The notes: generated by a model not told the origin, from the letters alone. A stretch of 30,549 nucleotides of DNA from Coemansia sp. RSA 1804 (GCA_027578815.1 JANBTH010000151.1:1-30549), one strand, 5' to 3'. Shown: positions 8,770 through 18,048, numbered from the stretch's first letter. Program-made: numbers and translations.

Positions 8770-9394
8770 TTAAAAAGAAAAGTTAGGTCTACAATAAGCG
8801 ACCACAACCAAGCGCTTGACTTTAGCCTGTTCAAAGTTGTTCTCAAGTTGAGCCACGCGCTTCTTGAGATGCTTGAGTATACCGCACTCCTGCTCTGTCA
8901 TTTCGTGCGACAGAGTGCATTGCGAAGAATTGGCGGCATCCTCTTCGAGATGTGCGCAGCGCTCCTCTAGTACCTGGTTCTCCTCCCGTGTCTGCACCAG
9001 GTCCGCTTCCAGGACAGAGCGCTCGACCTCAGCCTGCTCGAGGCAGCCCTCAAGCTGGGCCATTTCTTTCTCGAGGTGCTCAATCCTCTCAAACTCCTGC
9101 TCGATTATTCCATGCGACAGGGTGCATTGCCGAGAATTGGAGTATTGCTCAAACTGGTGACGCAGCGAGCTGTTCTCATACTCGAACCGTGCGCAGCGCT
9201 CTGTCATTTTCTGGAGCTCCTCCTGCAGAAGCTCTACCTTGCATTCCGCGCGGTGGGCATTGAGGATCGCCAGTCGGAAATCGGAAGACACCTGCTGCCC
9301 ATTGCTGTTTTTAGGATGGAGTCTTGGGCAAGTCTGGTTTTTGGCATACACTTGTGCCAGGCTTGTAGGTGTGCGTGCAACGAATAGAGACCAT
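8770..9394 (-). CDS. Unrecognised coiled-coil protein with an internal repeat, one predicted small intron
   Basis: No family recognised. The long minus-strand frame has no ATG after its upstream stop, but an ATG at 9394 in another frame (MVSIRCTHTYKPGTS) joins it in phase 0 through an intron of 58 nt (9292-9349; donor GTATGC, acceptor CAGCAG). Exons are 9350-9394 and 8770-9291, giving about 188 residues. The rest is a continuous Glu/Leu/Gln-rich heptad-like coiled coil (LLQEELQKMTERCARFE..IEHLEKEMAQLEGCLEQAE). A segment of about 69 residues starting at QCTLSH is duplicated (SRQCTLSH.. and SSQCTLSH..). No membrane span or signal peptide. It stands alone in a gene-poor stretch. The gene model is inference; a decayed or lineage-specific gene is possible. 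Confidence 0.5.
8864..9160 (-). repeat. Degenerate ~207-bp tandem duplication inside the coiled-coil gene
   Basis: The stretch around 8895-8935 (GCGACAGAGTGCATTGC) recurs 207 bp further on around 9106-9145 (GCGACAGGGTGCATTGC), with aligned coding on both sides (EQ..RIEHLEKEMAQLE versus EQ..ILKHLKKRVAQLE). The spacing is a multiple of three, so the duplication kept the frame. Confidence 0.65.
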
Positions 9395-10019
9395 TTTGTG
9401 TTTTAAATTAATAAAAGTTGAAATGAAAAATGCGTGGGAATAATGCGAGCGGAGCAAATAAGAATAAAGGTTATCAACCATGTGTTGTACAGGAACACAA
9501 GGAAATGGTGACAGAGAGCAGGGGATGTGTTTTCAGATGTCAGTAAAGCAGTGTTTACTGCAGAATCCAAGGATCAGATGCAGGGATTTTAAAAAAGAGT
9601 TATAAGCATGGGAAGGCATAACTTGTTCAAAAATTATTTTTGCTGTATTCAAAGGATGAGGAGAGGGATGAGAGATTGTAGACGCTTATTATCACGAATG
9701 TTTATAAAAATTATTCTTAATAATAGTTTTTAATGAACAACTGAAAATTCCTGCTAAAACATATCAAAATTTTTGAATGTTTACAGTATTTATATCTGTT
9801 GAAATTTCACCGCTAAAGAATTCAATTATGTCAATAATAGCTTTCATTAGAATATGAAAAAGAAAATGTAGTCTATGCTCTTGTTGGCACATCTATCCTC
9901 GGATTTTACTGGCAAAACAAATAAACGTTCGTGCTTTGGAACATGTTGAGATCATGAACCATATACTTATAAAAAGAGCGTGGACCAGAAAGCACTCACA
10001 TTCAACCCAGCCTAACCTA
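9395..10019. other. AT-rich gene-free stretch
   Basis: 625 bp between the starts of the coiled-coil gene and the 3' end of eIF5B. It becomes very AT-rich at 9640-9870. A short perfect hairpin (CAGTAAA at 9541-9547 and TTTACTG at 9554-9560) is the only structure I notice. No ORF above 50 codons that looks coding, and no tRNA boxes. Confidence 0.45.
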
Positions 10020-13000
10020 TTAACTAATGTTAAGAGTCTTCTTAAGCTTGACTACCAGCGCCCACTCCTCCTTGGACAGATCCTTGCGGAAGGACTCCTT
10101 CAGAACGTCGATGCTGCTGCGGGAGATCAACGAGTAGATATCGTCAGAGTCGTCAAAGTGGCGGCCGTAGGTCTTTGGGTTCTCGTAGGAGGCACAATCG
10201 ATGCGGATGGCAACGCCGCCGGCAGACTCGCCCTTGCGCACGATGTCCATGTGCTTGTGGTTCTTCTCCATGCTGACAACCTTGCCCAGACTGACGATCT
10301 CGCGCACCTTGGTTTCGGGATTGGTCTTGACGACGCACACGGGAGTGCCAGTACGCAGCTGGCCTTCGACTACGTCAACGCCAATGATCAGCGGCTCACG
10401 CTTGTTAATGACTGCGCCCTTCAGCATGCGCAACACACACGGGAATACGGCAAGCGGCGCCTGGTCCTTGCGCTTCTGCTCGGAAATCTCCTTGGAGTGC
10501 GCGGTAAACTGGTCGAACAAGTGGTAGATGATGTCAGCGGTGAAGACCTTGATGCCCATTTCCTCAGCCATCTCCATCGCGTCCTTGTCAATCTTGACAT
10601 CGAAACAGAGCATCACAGCGTACTCGCGCGCCTTCTCAACCATGACAGACGCCTGCGTCACGTGCTTCTTGTGTACAGGGCCGAGTCCAATGCCAGCCAC
10701 AGGGATCTTAGAAGCCTTCAAGAAGTCGAGCAGGGCCTCCAGCGAGCCAAGCGTCGATGCCTGCACAAACACGCCTTTGCCAGACTTATCAACAGAGTCG
10801 TTGATTGTCTGCAGGTCAGACATAATGTCGTCCATCAGCTCCTCCTCATCATCGTCAGGCCCGACAACAAGCAGCCGCGATCCGGCGATTGCGTTCTCGA
10901 GATCGGGTGCTGAAATCTTGACGCCCATTGCAGCCTTGATGGACTTGTGGTGCATGTAGGCAGACTTGACACGCAGCTCGCGCATCGGCTGCGGCGTCAA
11001 TAGCGCGCGCACATTGGTGACGATGGGACCGTTCATGCCGCACACCACAATGCGATCACCCTCGTTGAGCACACCGTTTGATAGGATGACGTCGATGGTT
11101 GTGCCAAGGCCCTCGATGACCTTGACCTCCAGCACCGTGCACTCCAGCTCCGAAATATACATCAGCTGCTTGGACATGCGCGTCTGCGTCAGCGACACCA
11201 GCAGCGCAAGCAGATCGGGGATTCCTTCGCCCGTGATAGCCGATGTCGGAACCAGCGACACGTACTTGGCAAAGTCCTGGTTCTTGTAGTACATCTTGGC
11301 ATTCAGCCCTTGCTCTGCAAACGCAGTCATTGTCTCGTTTGCTCGAAGCTCAAACTCGTTCTGCGCCGCCTTGTTCTGCATCTTAAGCGTATGGCCAAAT
11401 GGCGCATTCTCCATCGGCTTCCACCCGTAGATGCGATCGATCTTGTTCAGTGCGACAATGAATGGTGCCTTGCGGTCGCGCAGCAGTCGCAGTGACTCCA
11501 GCGTCTGCGGCTCCAGACCGTGCATGATATCTACCACCAGAATGGCAATGTTGCAAAGCGACGATCCGCGCGACCGCAGATTGGAGAACGACTCGTGGCC
11601 TGGCGTGTCGATAATCAGCAACCCAGGAACGCGGATATCCAGCTTGCCCGACTTGCTGATGGCTGCCGTCTTCGTCTGGATTGCCTCTGCCGGGAAGTAC
11701 GTCGCTCCGATCTGCTGCGTGATACCGCCTGCCTCGCGCCCCTGTACATTGGTCTGCCGGATCTTGTCTAGAAGCTTTGTATTGTGCGACACTGTGTAGT
11801 CACCAAGCAGCACACGTGAGTTGCCATCCAGCGTGAATCCAAAGTAATCGCCTTCACCAATCTCCTCGATACTGAAGCCCCACGCATTGTCCGTATGGAG
11901 CCGCCATGAATCTGCCTTGAAACCGTCATTTCCAACTGCACGCTTCTCTGCACACAAAACGAACTCGTCTACGCTGTGCATAAGTTCGCCAGAAACAGAC
12001 AAAAAGTAGCTGTTGCCAGACGACTGCTCCTCCACATCGCCGGCTCTCAGCCCGAGAGAGCGGGCCAGGCGGCGTATCTGCACAGCAACCCCTCTTTGCT
12101 TGCTGGAAATCACCCAACGCTTATCGTCCGTTGTCGGCTCACTAGTGCTAACAGACTCGATGCGCCCGCTGCCATCGACAAACCCACCAAGGAATGCCCT
12201 TCGGTGGCTGCTGGAGGTTGACATAATGGCTTCTGGAACAGCCTTACTAATGGCCTGTCCACCAAGAGCATGCATAAGCGCTGCCATCTTCGACTCGCTG
12301 TCTTCCGACTCACACGCCAGCCAATATCCAAAGCCTCTGGCTGTCTCAAGCTCCTGCTCGCGCGTAGGCTGGGCTCCAAGCAAACAAGACACCGCTTCAG
12401 TGAAAGACAGACCAGCGCTTGCTGGGAATTCCACGCTGTGCGCGGGCTTGTACATATTGCAAAGACCTGCAACTGTCCGGTCGCTGCGCACTAGCTCCAA
12501 GTACTCAAGTACCGAGCACTGCCACACAATCGGCTGCCATTCGGGAAGTACCTCCAGTGCCTGCGCATGCGTATCAAACTCGCCATGGCCCCGTCTCTCG
12601 GGTCTCCTTGTTGCCTCGTTGAACACAAACGACTCTGCCATGTACTTCATTTGCGCCAAGCCATCACCAGTAGTGCTGGGACAAAGTGCGCGACAAACAA
12701 ATGGACGGTGCAGGATAGTCAGCATCAGAATGTGGTCACCATTGCACACAAAGGAATCAGCACCCGCGCTTGCCACAGGCGTAACACGATACAGCATTCC
12801 GCGGTCCTTGATCACCGACCCAGCCTGCACAACTCGTGCTGTGTTGTCATCGCCCATAAGCAGATCAAGCTCCTTGATATCCTGTACCTTGCTTGTTGTG
12901 CCGTCAAACATAAGAATAGGCGTATCTTTGCCCCAGCACTTGCCGGTATCGACATGGCCCAGAATGCAGCAGATCGGTGACCGCAGATCGTCCGCCGACC

Positions 13001-14435
13001 GCGCCGCCATAGCCTCGTCCACACGCTTCTGCCGCCGCGCAGCAGCCTCCTGCTTGCGTTCGCGTGCCTGCTGCTGCGCTACACTTCTCTCCTCGTCAGA
13101 CTCGGAGTCAGAATCATCTTCCTTGACCTTGCTTTGCTTCGAAGCAGAAGCAGTCTTTGCTGCTGCTGCTGCAGGCTTCTTCTTCTCTTCTTCCTCGTCC
13201 GATGAAGACTGCTCCCAGCTATCCTCTGCTGCGTCATCACCCTTGCCGTCAACTGCCTCGCCAGATTTCCCAGCGGCACCTTCTTCTTCATCGCTTGACT
13301 CTAGCAGCGCCTCCCAGTCATCGCCATCCTCCTCATCACCCGCCTTGCCAGAACCAGCCTCAGCGGCGGCGGCGGCAGCAGCCTTCTCTTCCTCCTCTTT
13401 GCGCTTGCGCTCAGCCGCCTTGCGTTTGCGTTCCTCTGCCTCACGCCGCATATTAGCACGTTTGGGCTTGTCTTGTTGCTGGTCATCAGTCAGTCCCGCA
13501 ACCTTGATTCCCGACGCAATTATAGTTTTAAGCTGCTGCTCCTGCCGAGCCTTGGCCTCCTTCTGTTTCTTTGTGAGCAGAAGACCGTCGCGCTTGAGTT
13601 GCTCGCGGTTCAGACGCGCAGCCTCACGCTTTGCCTCGCGCTCGGCTTCCTCGCGGGCCTGGCGCTCAGCGGCAACACGCTCCTCTTCCTCAATCCGCAG
13701 CCGCTCTTCCTCCTCTTCGCGCTTGAGGCGCTCTTCCAAGAGCCTTTGCTCTTCTACCATCTTTTGTAGAGCTGCAATGTTCGCCGGTACCTTCTTGCCC
13801 TTTTTTTTCTCCTTCTTTGGTGGCTCGGCGCTGCCGACATCCTCGGAAATCTTGGCTTCTTCCATCTTTTTATCCAATTCACCCACATCTGCATCGCGCT
13901 TGGGCTTGCCTTCGTCGGCCTTTTGCTTCTTCTGGAGCTTTGCCCGCTCCTTCCTCTCGCGCTCTTTCTGCTTTGCTGACTTGATGACCACCTGTGGCGG
14001 CTCGTCGTCATCGTCGTTTGCAGCCTCCTTCTGCTGCTGCTTGCCACCCTTGCCCTTTCCCTTGTTCTTATTCTTCTTGGAAACAGACTCCTCAGGCCAC
14101 TCCTCGTCATCGGCAACTAGTGCCGGAGCAGCCGCTACAGGCTTGGCAGGCGCTTCGTTCTCGCTCTCCTCGTTCTCAATCGCTTCCTCGTTATCGGCTT
14201 CGGCAAGAAGTGCAAACGAAGGGGACGGCTGGCTCTTTGCCTTCTTCCCCTTCTTGTTCTTTTTATCTGCAGCATCAGCTGCTGTGGCTTCAACATTGCC
14301 GTTTCCAACATCATTGGCTTCATTGGCTGCCGATGTTGTTTCTGTTGTTGTCTCTACAACTGGTGCCGACTCGTCCAGTTCTGGATCCTCCGTCCAAATA
14401 TCCACTTTTCCTTTTCCTCCCTTCTTCTTAACCAT
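10020..14435 (-). CDS. FUN12: Translation initiation factor eIF5B, interrupted in frame by an intein
   Basis: 1471-residue precursor of eIF5B, the IF2-like GTPase that joins the 60S subunit to the 48S complex. Residues 1-~480 are the usual charged, Lys/Glu/Ala-rich disordered N-terminus. The GTPase domain starts at SPICCILGHVDTGK (485-499). At the K/T of this P-loop an intein (500-885) is inserted, after which TKLLDKIRQTNVQ resumes. Then come GGITQQIGAT (switch I region, ~903-911), DTPGHESF (943-950) and NKID (997-1000). Beta-barrel domain II, domain III and the C-terminal helix and barrel follow, ending KLKKTLNIS. Removing the intein leaves 1085 residues, normal for fungal eIF5B, with an unbroken GHVDTGKTKLLD. 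GTP binding therefore requires protein splicing. The ATG at 14435 gives the conserved MVKKKGGKGK start. Confidence 0.97.
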   Translation of the reverse strand: MVKKKGGKGKVDIWTEDPELDESAPVVETTTETTSAANEANDVGNGNVEATAADAADKKNKKGKKAKSQPSPSFALLAEADNEEAIENEESENEAPAKPVAAAPALVADDEEWPEESVSKKNKNKGKGKGGKQQQKEAANDDDDEPPQVVIKSAKQKERERKERAKLQKKQKADEGKPKRDADVGELDKKMEEAKISEDVGSAEPPKKEKKKGKKVPANIAALQKMVEEQRLLEERLKREEEEERLRIEEEERVAAERQAREEAEREAKREAARLNREQLKRDGLLLTKKQKEAKARQEQQLKTIIASGIKVAGLTDDQQQDKPKRANMRREAEERKRKAAERKRKEEEEKAAAAAAAEAGSGKAGDEEDGDDWEALLESSDEEEGAAGKSGEAVDGKGDDAAEDSWEQSSSDEEEEKKKPAAAAAKTASASKQSKVKEDDSDSESDEERSVAQQQARERKQEAAARRQKRVDEAMAARSADDLRSPICCILGHVDTGKCWGKDTPILMFDGTTSKVQDIKELDLLMGDDNTARVVQAGSVIKDRGMLYRVTPVASAGADSFVCNGDHILMLTILHRPFVCRALCPSTTGDGLAQMKYMAESFVFNEATRRPERRGHGEFDTHAQALEVLPEWQPIVWQCSVLEYLELVRSDRTVAGLCNMYKPAHSVEFPASAGLSFTEAVSCLLGAQPTREQELETARGFGYWLACESEDSESKMAALMHALGGQAISKAVPEAIMSTSSSHRRAFLGGFVDGSGRIESVSTSEPTTDDKRWVISSKQRGVAVQIRRLARSLGLRAGDVEEQSSGNSYFLSVSGELMHSVDEFVLCAEKRAVGNDGFKADSWRLHTDNAWGFSIEEIGEGDYFGFTLDGNSRVLLGDYTVSHNTKLLDKIRQTNVQGREAGGITQQIGATYFPAEAIQTKTAAISKSGKLDIRVPGLLIIDTPGHESFSNLRSRGSSLCNIAILVVDIMHGLEPQTLESLRLLRDRKAPFIVALNKIDRIYGWKPMENAPFGHTLKMQNKAAQNEFELRANETMTAFAEQGLNAKMYYKNQDFAKYVSLVPTSAITGEGIPDLLALLVSLTQTRMSKQLMYISELECTVLEVKVIEGLGTTIDVILSNGVLNEGDRIVVCGMNGPIVTNVRALLTPQPMRELRVKSAYMHHKSIKAAMGVKISAPDLENAIAGSRLLVVGPDDDEEELMDDIMSDLQTINDSVDKSGKGVFVQASTLGSLEALLDFLKASKIPVAGIGLGPVHKKHVTQASVMVEKAREYAVMLCFDVKIDKDAMEMAEEMGIKVFTADIIYHLFDQFTAHSKEISEQKRKDQAPLAVFPCVLRMLKGAVINKREPLIIGVDVVEGQLRTGTPVCVVKTNPETKVREIVSLGKVVSMEKNHKHMDIVRKGESAGGVAIRIDCASYENPKTYGRHFDDSDDIYSLISRSSIDVLKESFRKDLSKEEWALVVKLKKTLNIS
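11781..12938 (-). mobile_element. Intein in the P-loop of eIF5B (386 residues) with a degenerate LAGLIDADG homing endonuclease
   Basis: Self-splicing protein element. It begins with Cys1 right after GHVDTGK (block A CWGKDTPILMFDG). Block B has the conserved His in CNGDHIL (precursor 568). It ends DYFGFTLDGNSRVLLGDYTVSHN (blocks F/G, penultimate His884 and terminal Asn885), followed by Thr as the +1 nucleophile. The middle holds a LAGLIDADG-type homing endonuclease region: GFGYWLACES (~701-710) is where a catalytic Asp is expected but appears absent, while AFLGGFVDGSG (747-757) keeps its Asp. The splicing residues are all intact; the endonuclease may be inactive. Inteins in archaeal IF2 and in a chytrid eIF5B are known from the literature as I recall it; the class, not this copy, is established. 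Confidence 0.96.
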
Positions 14436-14908
14436 TGTTTCTAGGATATGTCTCCCCTTGGCGTGTTTGCTATCTTTGTTTTATATGGGTACTTTAAGAT
14501 ACCGTTACCGAAATCTGAACAACGAAATCCGTGCTATTCTTTTAATGTTTAGCAAGAGACGATTTTAAAGAGAGTTATGAGTAATTCCTTTTTTATCTTT
14601 GTTCCTTTGAGAAAAGTGAGTAGCAGTAATTACAAACGCAATCCTTACCAGGTGAGAAAAACACACGATATAATAAAATTTAATAAATGTATAGCAGAGC
14701 TAGAAATGAAAGAAAGAATTGTCGAAAGAAGACAAAAAGGGCAAATAATGAAAAGCCAAAAAGACAGAGACTTTAGCTCAACTTTTTAAAAACTGACTGA
14801 CAAAAGAAAAATTTTCAACACCCTAAAATCTTCAAGGAAACACCCATGTGGACAATGAAGAAAAAGATATATTAAATGTAAGCTAAAGAGACCTTTAAAG
14901 ATGAATAC
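14436..14908. promoter_or_regulatory. Intergenic: eIF5B promoter and ArfGAP 3' region
   Basis: 473 bp between the eIF5B start and the ArfGAP stop (both minus). AT-rich, purine-rich on the plus strand at 14690-14800. A short plus-strand ORF here (14577-14789) has no recognisable content. No RNA gene seen. Confidence 0.4.
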
Positions 14909-16522
14909 TTAGAACAGCAAGTCGAGATCAGCAAATGCATTGCCGCTTGCCTGTGCTGGCTGCTGAGCTGTGCCGTTGCTACGGCCAGCAGTCTGTTGCT
15001 GCTGCTGCTGTTGTGCTGCTGGCTTTGAGTAGAGCGACATGATAAAATCGTTGTCAAACGTATCCTTAAATGCACCCTGACCCGATGGCGATGTTGGGGC
15101 TGTTGCCGCTGGAGCTGGAGCTGGAGCTGAACTGGTAGTTGTAGCAGAAACAAAAGCAGTTGTAGCTGCGGGTTTGACCTGCTGACTTTGCGTGCTAGGC
15201 GTAGACGGTGCAGATAAAAAGTCGCCAAAATCACCAAACAGGTCCTGCGGCGGGTTCGTGGCCGAGGTGGATTGGGCTGGTTTTGGTGCCGACCCAGATG
15301 TGGATGTTGCATTGAGCGAGAGACCATTGAGCAGATCGTTGATGCCAGCCGTCGCATTGCCTGCTGTTGCTGTTCCTGCAGACTTTGGCGCTTCCTTGGC
15401 TACCGATGCAAGCCCAGAAATGTCGTCGTTGAACAGATCTACGGCTGGCTGGTGTGCTGTGGCTCTATTGTTGCTGCCGACAGCCGAGGTCCTGGAAACT
15501 GCAACCGTGGGAGGCGATGTTCTAGTAGCCGGTTGAGCACCAGCAGCGCTGTTGGTGCGTGGCGGCGGATTGTCGCTAAGCAGCAGCTCAATTGATTGGT
15601 TCAAGTCACCGTTGCACTGAGCAAGTGCTTGAACATTCTGCCCAACATGGTCGAACCCCATGTTAAGCAGCTGCTTAACACGCGGGTCAGAGGGGCTAAT
15701 CTTGGGCTTTGGTGGCGCCGAATCCCCACGCAAGTAGGCAGCAGCAGCTTCAATATTATAACTAAAGCGCTTCAGAGCCAAGTGATTGTCTCGTACATTC
15801 ATAAACCCCATCTCGCGCAGACGGGTAAGCGCATCGGCCTCGTTCGGCGCATCTCCCAACGGCGACACTGGCTGCGAAGGCGACATAGGATAGGGTGCAT
15901 CGTTGGTTGTTGGGTCAGGCACTCCGTTGCGGTGGTCTACAAACAGACGGCGTTCGTACTTGTCGCGAACATAGCGCTCAACCTCGCGGTCTGTGCGCGG
16001 CGACGAGTTGCGCTCAGGATGTGGGTTGAAGAAAGCATTGGCGCGGTTGTTGCCAATTTTGCGGAAATGCTCGATCTGTTGGGTTGTCCAGTTGTCCAGA
16101 GTGATCGACTTGACTTTAGAGATGTGGGTGCCGATACGCCGATGCGCCCCGCCGCACCGGATGCACAGAAAGACCCCAAGGTTCCACGATGCCCAACGCG
16201 GACCTACACATGCAATAAATTTTTGTGAGAAGGTGGCGTTTAGTAAACAGACATGACATTTTTTGTGTGGTGCTGCTTACTCGTTTTTTGGCATCAGGCA
16301 GCTGATTCTTAAGAAATCCCCACACGCAGTCAGACCAAGAAACAGCAAATTCCTTGCTCGGCTATTATTACTCTGGATTGAGCATTGCCAGCTCTGTAAA
16401 GCCTTACCATTTGCACCGCAATCGGCACATGTCGAGTTATCTGGCTGCTTGACAAGTTCGGCAAGCAGTTTATTGTGCTTCTCGGCCAGCTTTTTTTGCT
16501 CCTTGTCAGTGATTGCAACCAT
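14909..16522 (-). CDS. ArfGAP with two UBA domains (Gts1/Ucp3-like), one intron
   Basis: GTPase-activating protein for Arf, acting in vesicle traffic. Exon 1 is 16408-16522 and exon 2 is 14909-16203, joined in phase 1, giving 469 residues. Splicing rebuilds the zinc finger CADCGANGPRWASWNLGVFLCIRC (C-x2-C-x16-C-x2-C) with the following IGTHISKVKSITLDNWT; the catalytic arginine lies just after the finger in GGAHRRIG. Two UBA domains follow: ADALTRLREMGF.. and DPRVKQLLNMGF... The C-terminal half is Ser/Ala/Thr/Pro-rich with a Gln run, ending NAFADLDLLF, where LDLLF resembles a clathrin-box motif. The combination matches S. cerevisiae Gts1 and S. pombe Ucp3, so this is likely a clathrin/endosome-associated ArfGAP. 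It shares a divergent promoter with the b5 reductase. The precise orthologue is uncertain. Confidence 0.92.
16204..16407 (-). other. Intron of the ArfGAP gene
   Basis: 204 nt; donor AATG/GTAAGG, acceptor TGTAG/GTCCGC on the minus strand. It splits the second Gly codon inside the ArfGAP zinc finger (CADCGAN-G-PRWASW); joining restores the family consensus exactly. Confidence 0.93.
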
Positions 16523-16968
16523 CTCAAGAGTACAGATGCGTTGAAATGATATTATTAGATAAATGATTACAGAACAGTAGAGAACAACCAAGAGCAGAAG
16601 ACGAGTGGGCAAAAATTCCGCTCAAGTGTAGAACAAAAATCAGCACCAACTCTGAAACTTTCAGTAAAGTAGAAAAAGGCTCTCATACCTTCCACTTACA
16701 CAAGCCTGTGATTCGGCTAAACCACCCGCTTTAATATTTGATCACAAAAAGCGTGCAAAATCACAGCACTCTTTCATGTTGGATTTTCTTGGTGGCTCCC
16801 ACACTCTAACCGTTTTTGGGGGATGAACAGTGAATGAAGCTAGGCTTTTGCAGTGGAAATCAACTCGGAACTTGTTCGCTTGGAGCTGCTTCCGTTCTTG
16901 TTTCCCTATTCGATCCTTATTTTCGACCTTTCGTTATCTCTTTGCTTCGGAATCGCTTGTGTAACAGA
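16523..16968. promoter_or_regulatory. Divergent promoter between ArfGAP and b5 reductase
   Basis: 446 bp between divergent coding starts. Two upstream ATGs lie near the b5 reductase side (16823 and 16834), described separately. No other ORF or RNA gene. Confidence 0.45.
16823..16837 (+). promoter_or_regulatory. Four-codon uORF overlapping an upstream in-frame ATG
   Basis: ATG AAC AGT GAA TGA. Its stop codon overlaps (ATGA) an ATG at 16834 that is in frame with the b5 reductase and would extend it by 45 residues. The arrangement could permit reinitiation or alternative starts; it is unproven. Confidence 0.4.
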
Positions 16969-17868
16969 ATGGCAACCTCGCAATCCGACGCTCTGACCTA
17001 CATTTTAGGGGCGCTTCTGGCTGCTGGAATCGCCTACTTTATGATGTCTCCAAAGCAAAACAAGAGCAGTGCGAATGACTCCACCGCCGTGTCCTCCGCC
17101 GAAACGCCGTCGAGCGCAGATCCTGTTCTTCACGCCTCCGAGTACCGCAAGTTCAAGCTTTCTAAGAAGACGCAGCTGAGTCCCAACACTGCGCGCTACC
17201 GTTTTGAGCTTCCTGTTCCGCATGCTGCGCTTGGACTCCCAATTGGGCGTCATATTCAAATCATGGCCGTTGTTGACGGCAAGGAGGTTGCTCGCAGCTA
17301 CACACCGACCTCGACCGACAACGACAAGGGTTTCTTTGAGCTTGTTGTCAAGACGTATCCGACCGGCGTGATTTCGTCTTATCTCGACAAGATGAGCATT
17401 GGCGATACCATTAATGTCCGCGGCCCTCGCGGCGCCTTTGTCTACACGCCGAACATGGTCCGGTCGATCGGTATGATTGCGGGCGGCACTGGTATCACTC
17501 CGATGTACCAGATCATTCAGCACATTCTGGAGAATCCTGAGGACAAGACCCATGTGAGTGTTGTGTTTGCAAACGTCAACGAGGACGACATTCTCCTGCG
17601 CGAGCATCTTGAGAAATGGGCTGCTGACCACGACAACTTTGATGTTCATTATGTTCTCAATAACCCTCCCGAGGGCTGGGCTGGCAGCATTGGATTTGTA
17701 ACCAAGGAGGTCATTCAAAAGTACATGCCTGCGCCTGCCGATGATATCAAGGTCCTTATCTGCGGTCCGCCACCAATGGTCAAGGCCATGGGCGGCTGTT
17801 TGGGCGAGCTTGGATATGTGCCTCCTAACATTATCTCAAAGCCAATCGACCAGGTTTTCAAGTTTTAG
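16969..17868 (+). CDS. CBR1: NADH-cytochrome b5 reductase
   Basis: 299-residue FAD enzyme that passes electrons from NADH to cytochrome b5 for fatty-acid desaturation and sterol synthesis, anchored at the ER or outer mitochondrial membrane. A single N-terminal membrane helix (YILGALLAAGIAYFMM, ~11-26) is followed by the FAD-binding barrel with RSYTPTS (109-115) and GDTINVRGPRG. The NADH-binding domain follows, with GGTGITPMY (172-180), the CGPPPM motif (265-270) and the usual terminal Phe. ATG 16969 gives the family's normal length and puts the anchor at the N-terminus. The ATG at 16834 would add 45 residues with several Arg and only one acidic residue, possibly a mitochondrial presequence as in MCR1. 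CBR1 versus MCR1 cannot be settled from sequence alone. Confidence 0.95.
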   Translation: MATSQSDALTYILGALLAAGIAYFMMSPKQNKSSANDSTAVSSAETPSSADPVLHASEYRKFKLSKKTQLSPNTARYRFELPVPHAALGLPIGRHIQIMAVVDGKEVARSYTPTSTDNDKGFFELVVKTYPTGVISSYLDKMSIGDTINVRGPRGAFVYTPNMVRSIGMIAGGTGITPMYQIIQHILENPEDKTHVSVVFANVNEDDILLREHLEKWAADHDNFDVHYVLNNPPEGWAGSIGFVTKEVIQKYMPAPADDIKVLICGPPPMVKAMGGCLGELGYVPPNIISKPIDQVFKF

Positions 17869-18048
17869 CATTGCTCTGTTTCTAGCATGTAAGCATCAGT
17901 GCCATCATATTACTCTGATGGGCTGTATATGAGGAGTTGGCAAAAAGTCGTCGATGCTCGCCTGCTTTTACAAATTTTTGCGCCATTTGGAGCTGTTTTT
18001 CCTTCTGTATGAGACTGGGTTTGCCTATGGAATGGATAACTATGAAAT

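Noticed and set aside
9936..10913. 325-codon plus-strand ORF opposite the C-terminal half of eIF5B
   Set aside because: No recognisable domain; a shadow of the conserved eIF5B codons.
12013..14568. 851-codon plus-strand ORF antisense to eIF5B
   Set aside because: It is the reverse reading of a Lys/Glu/Ala-rich coding region plus part of the intein, giving Ser/Leu-rich low-complexity sequence with no domain; the minus strand encodes a clear eIF5B.
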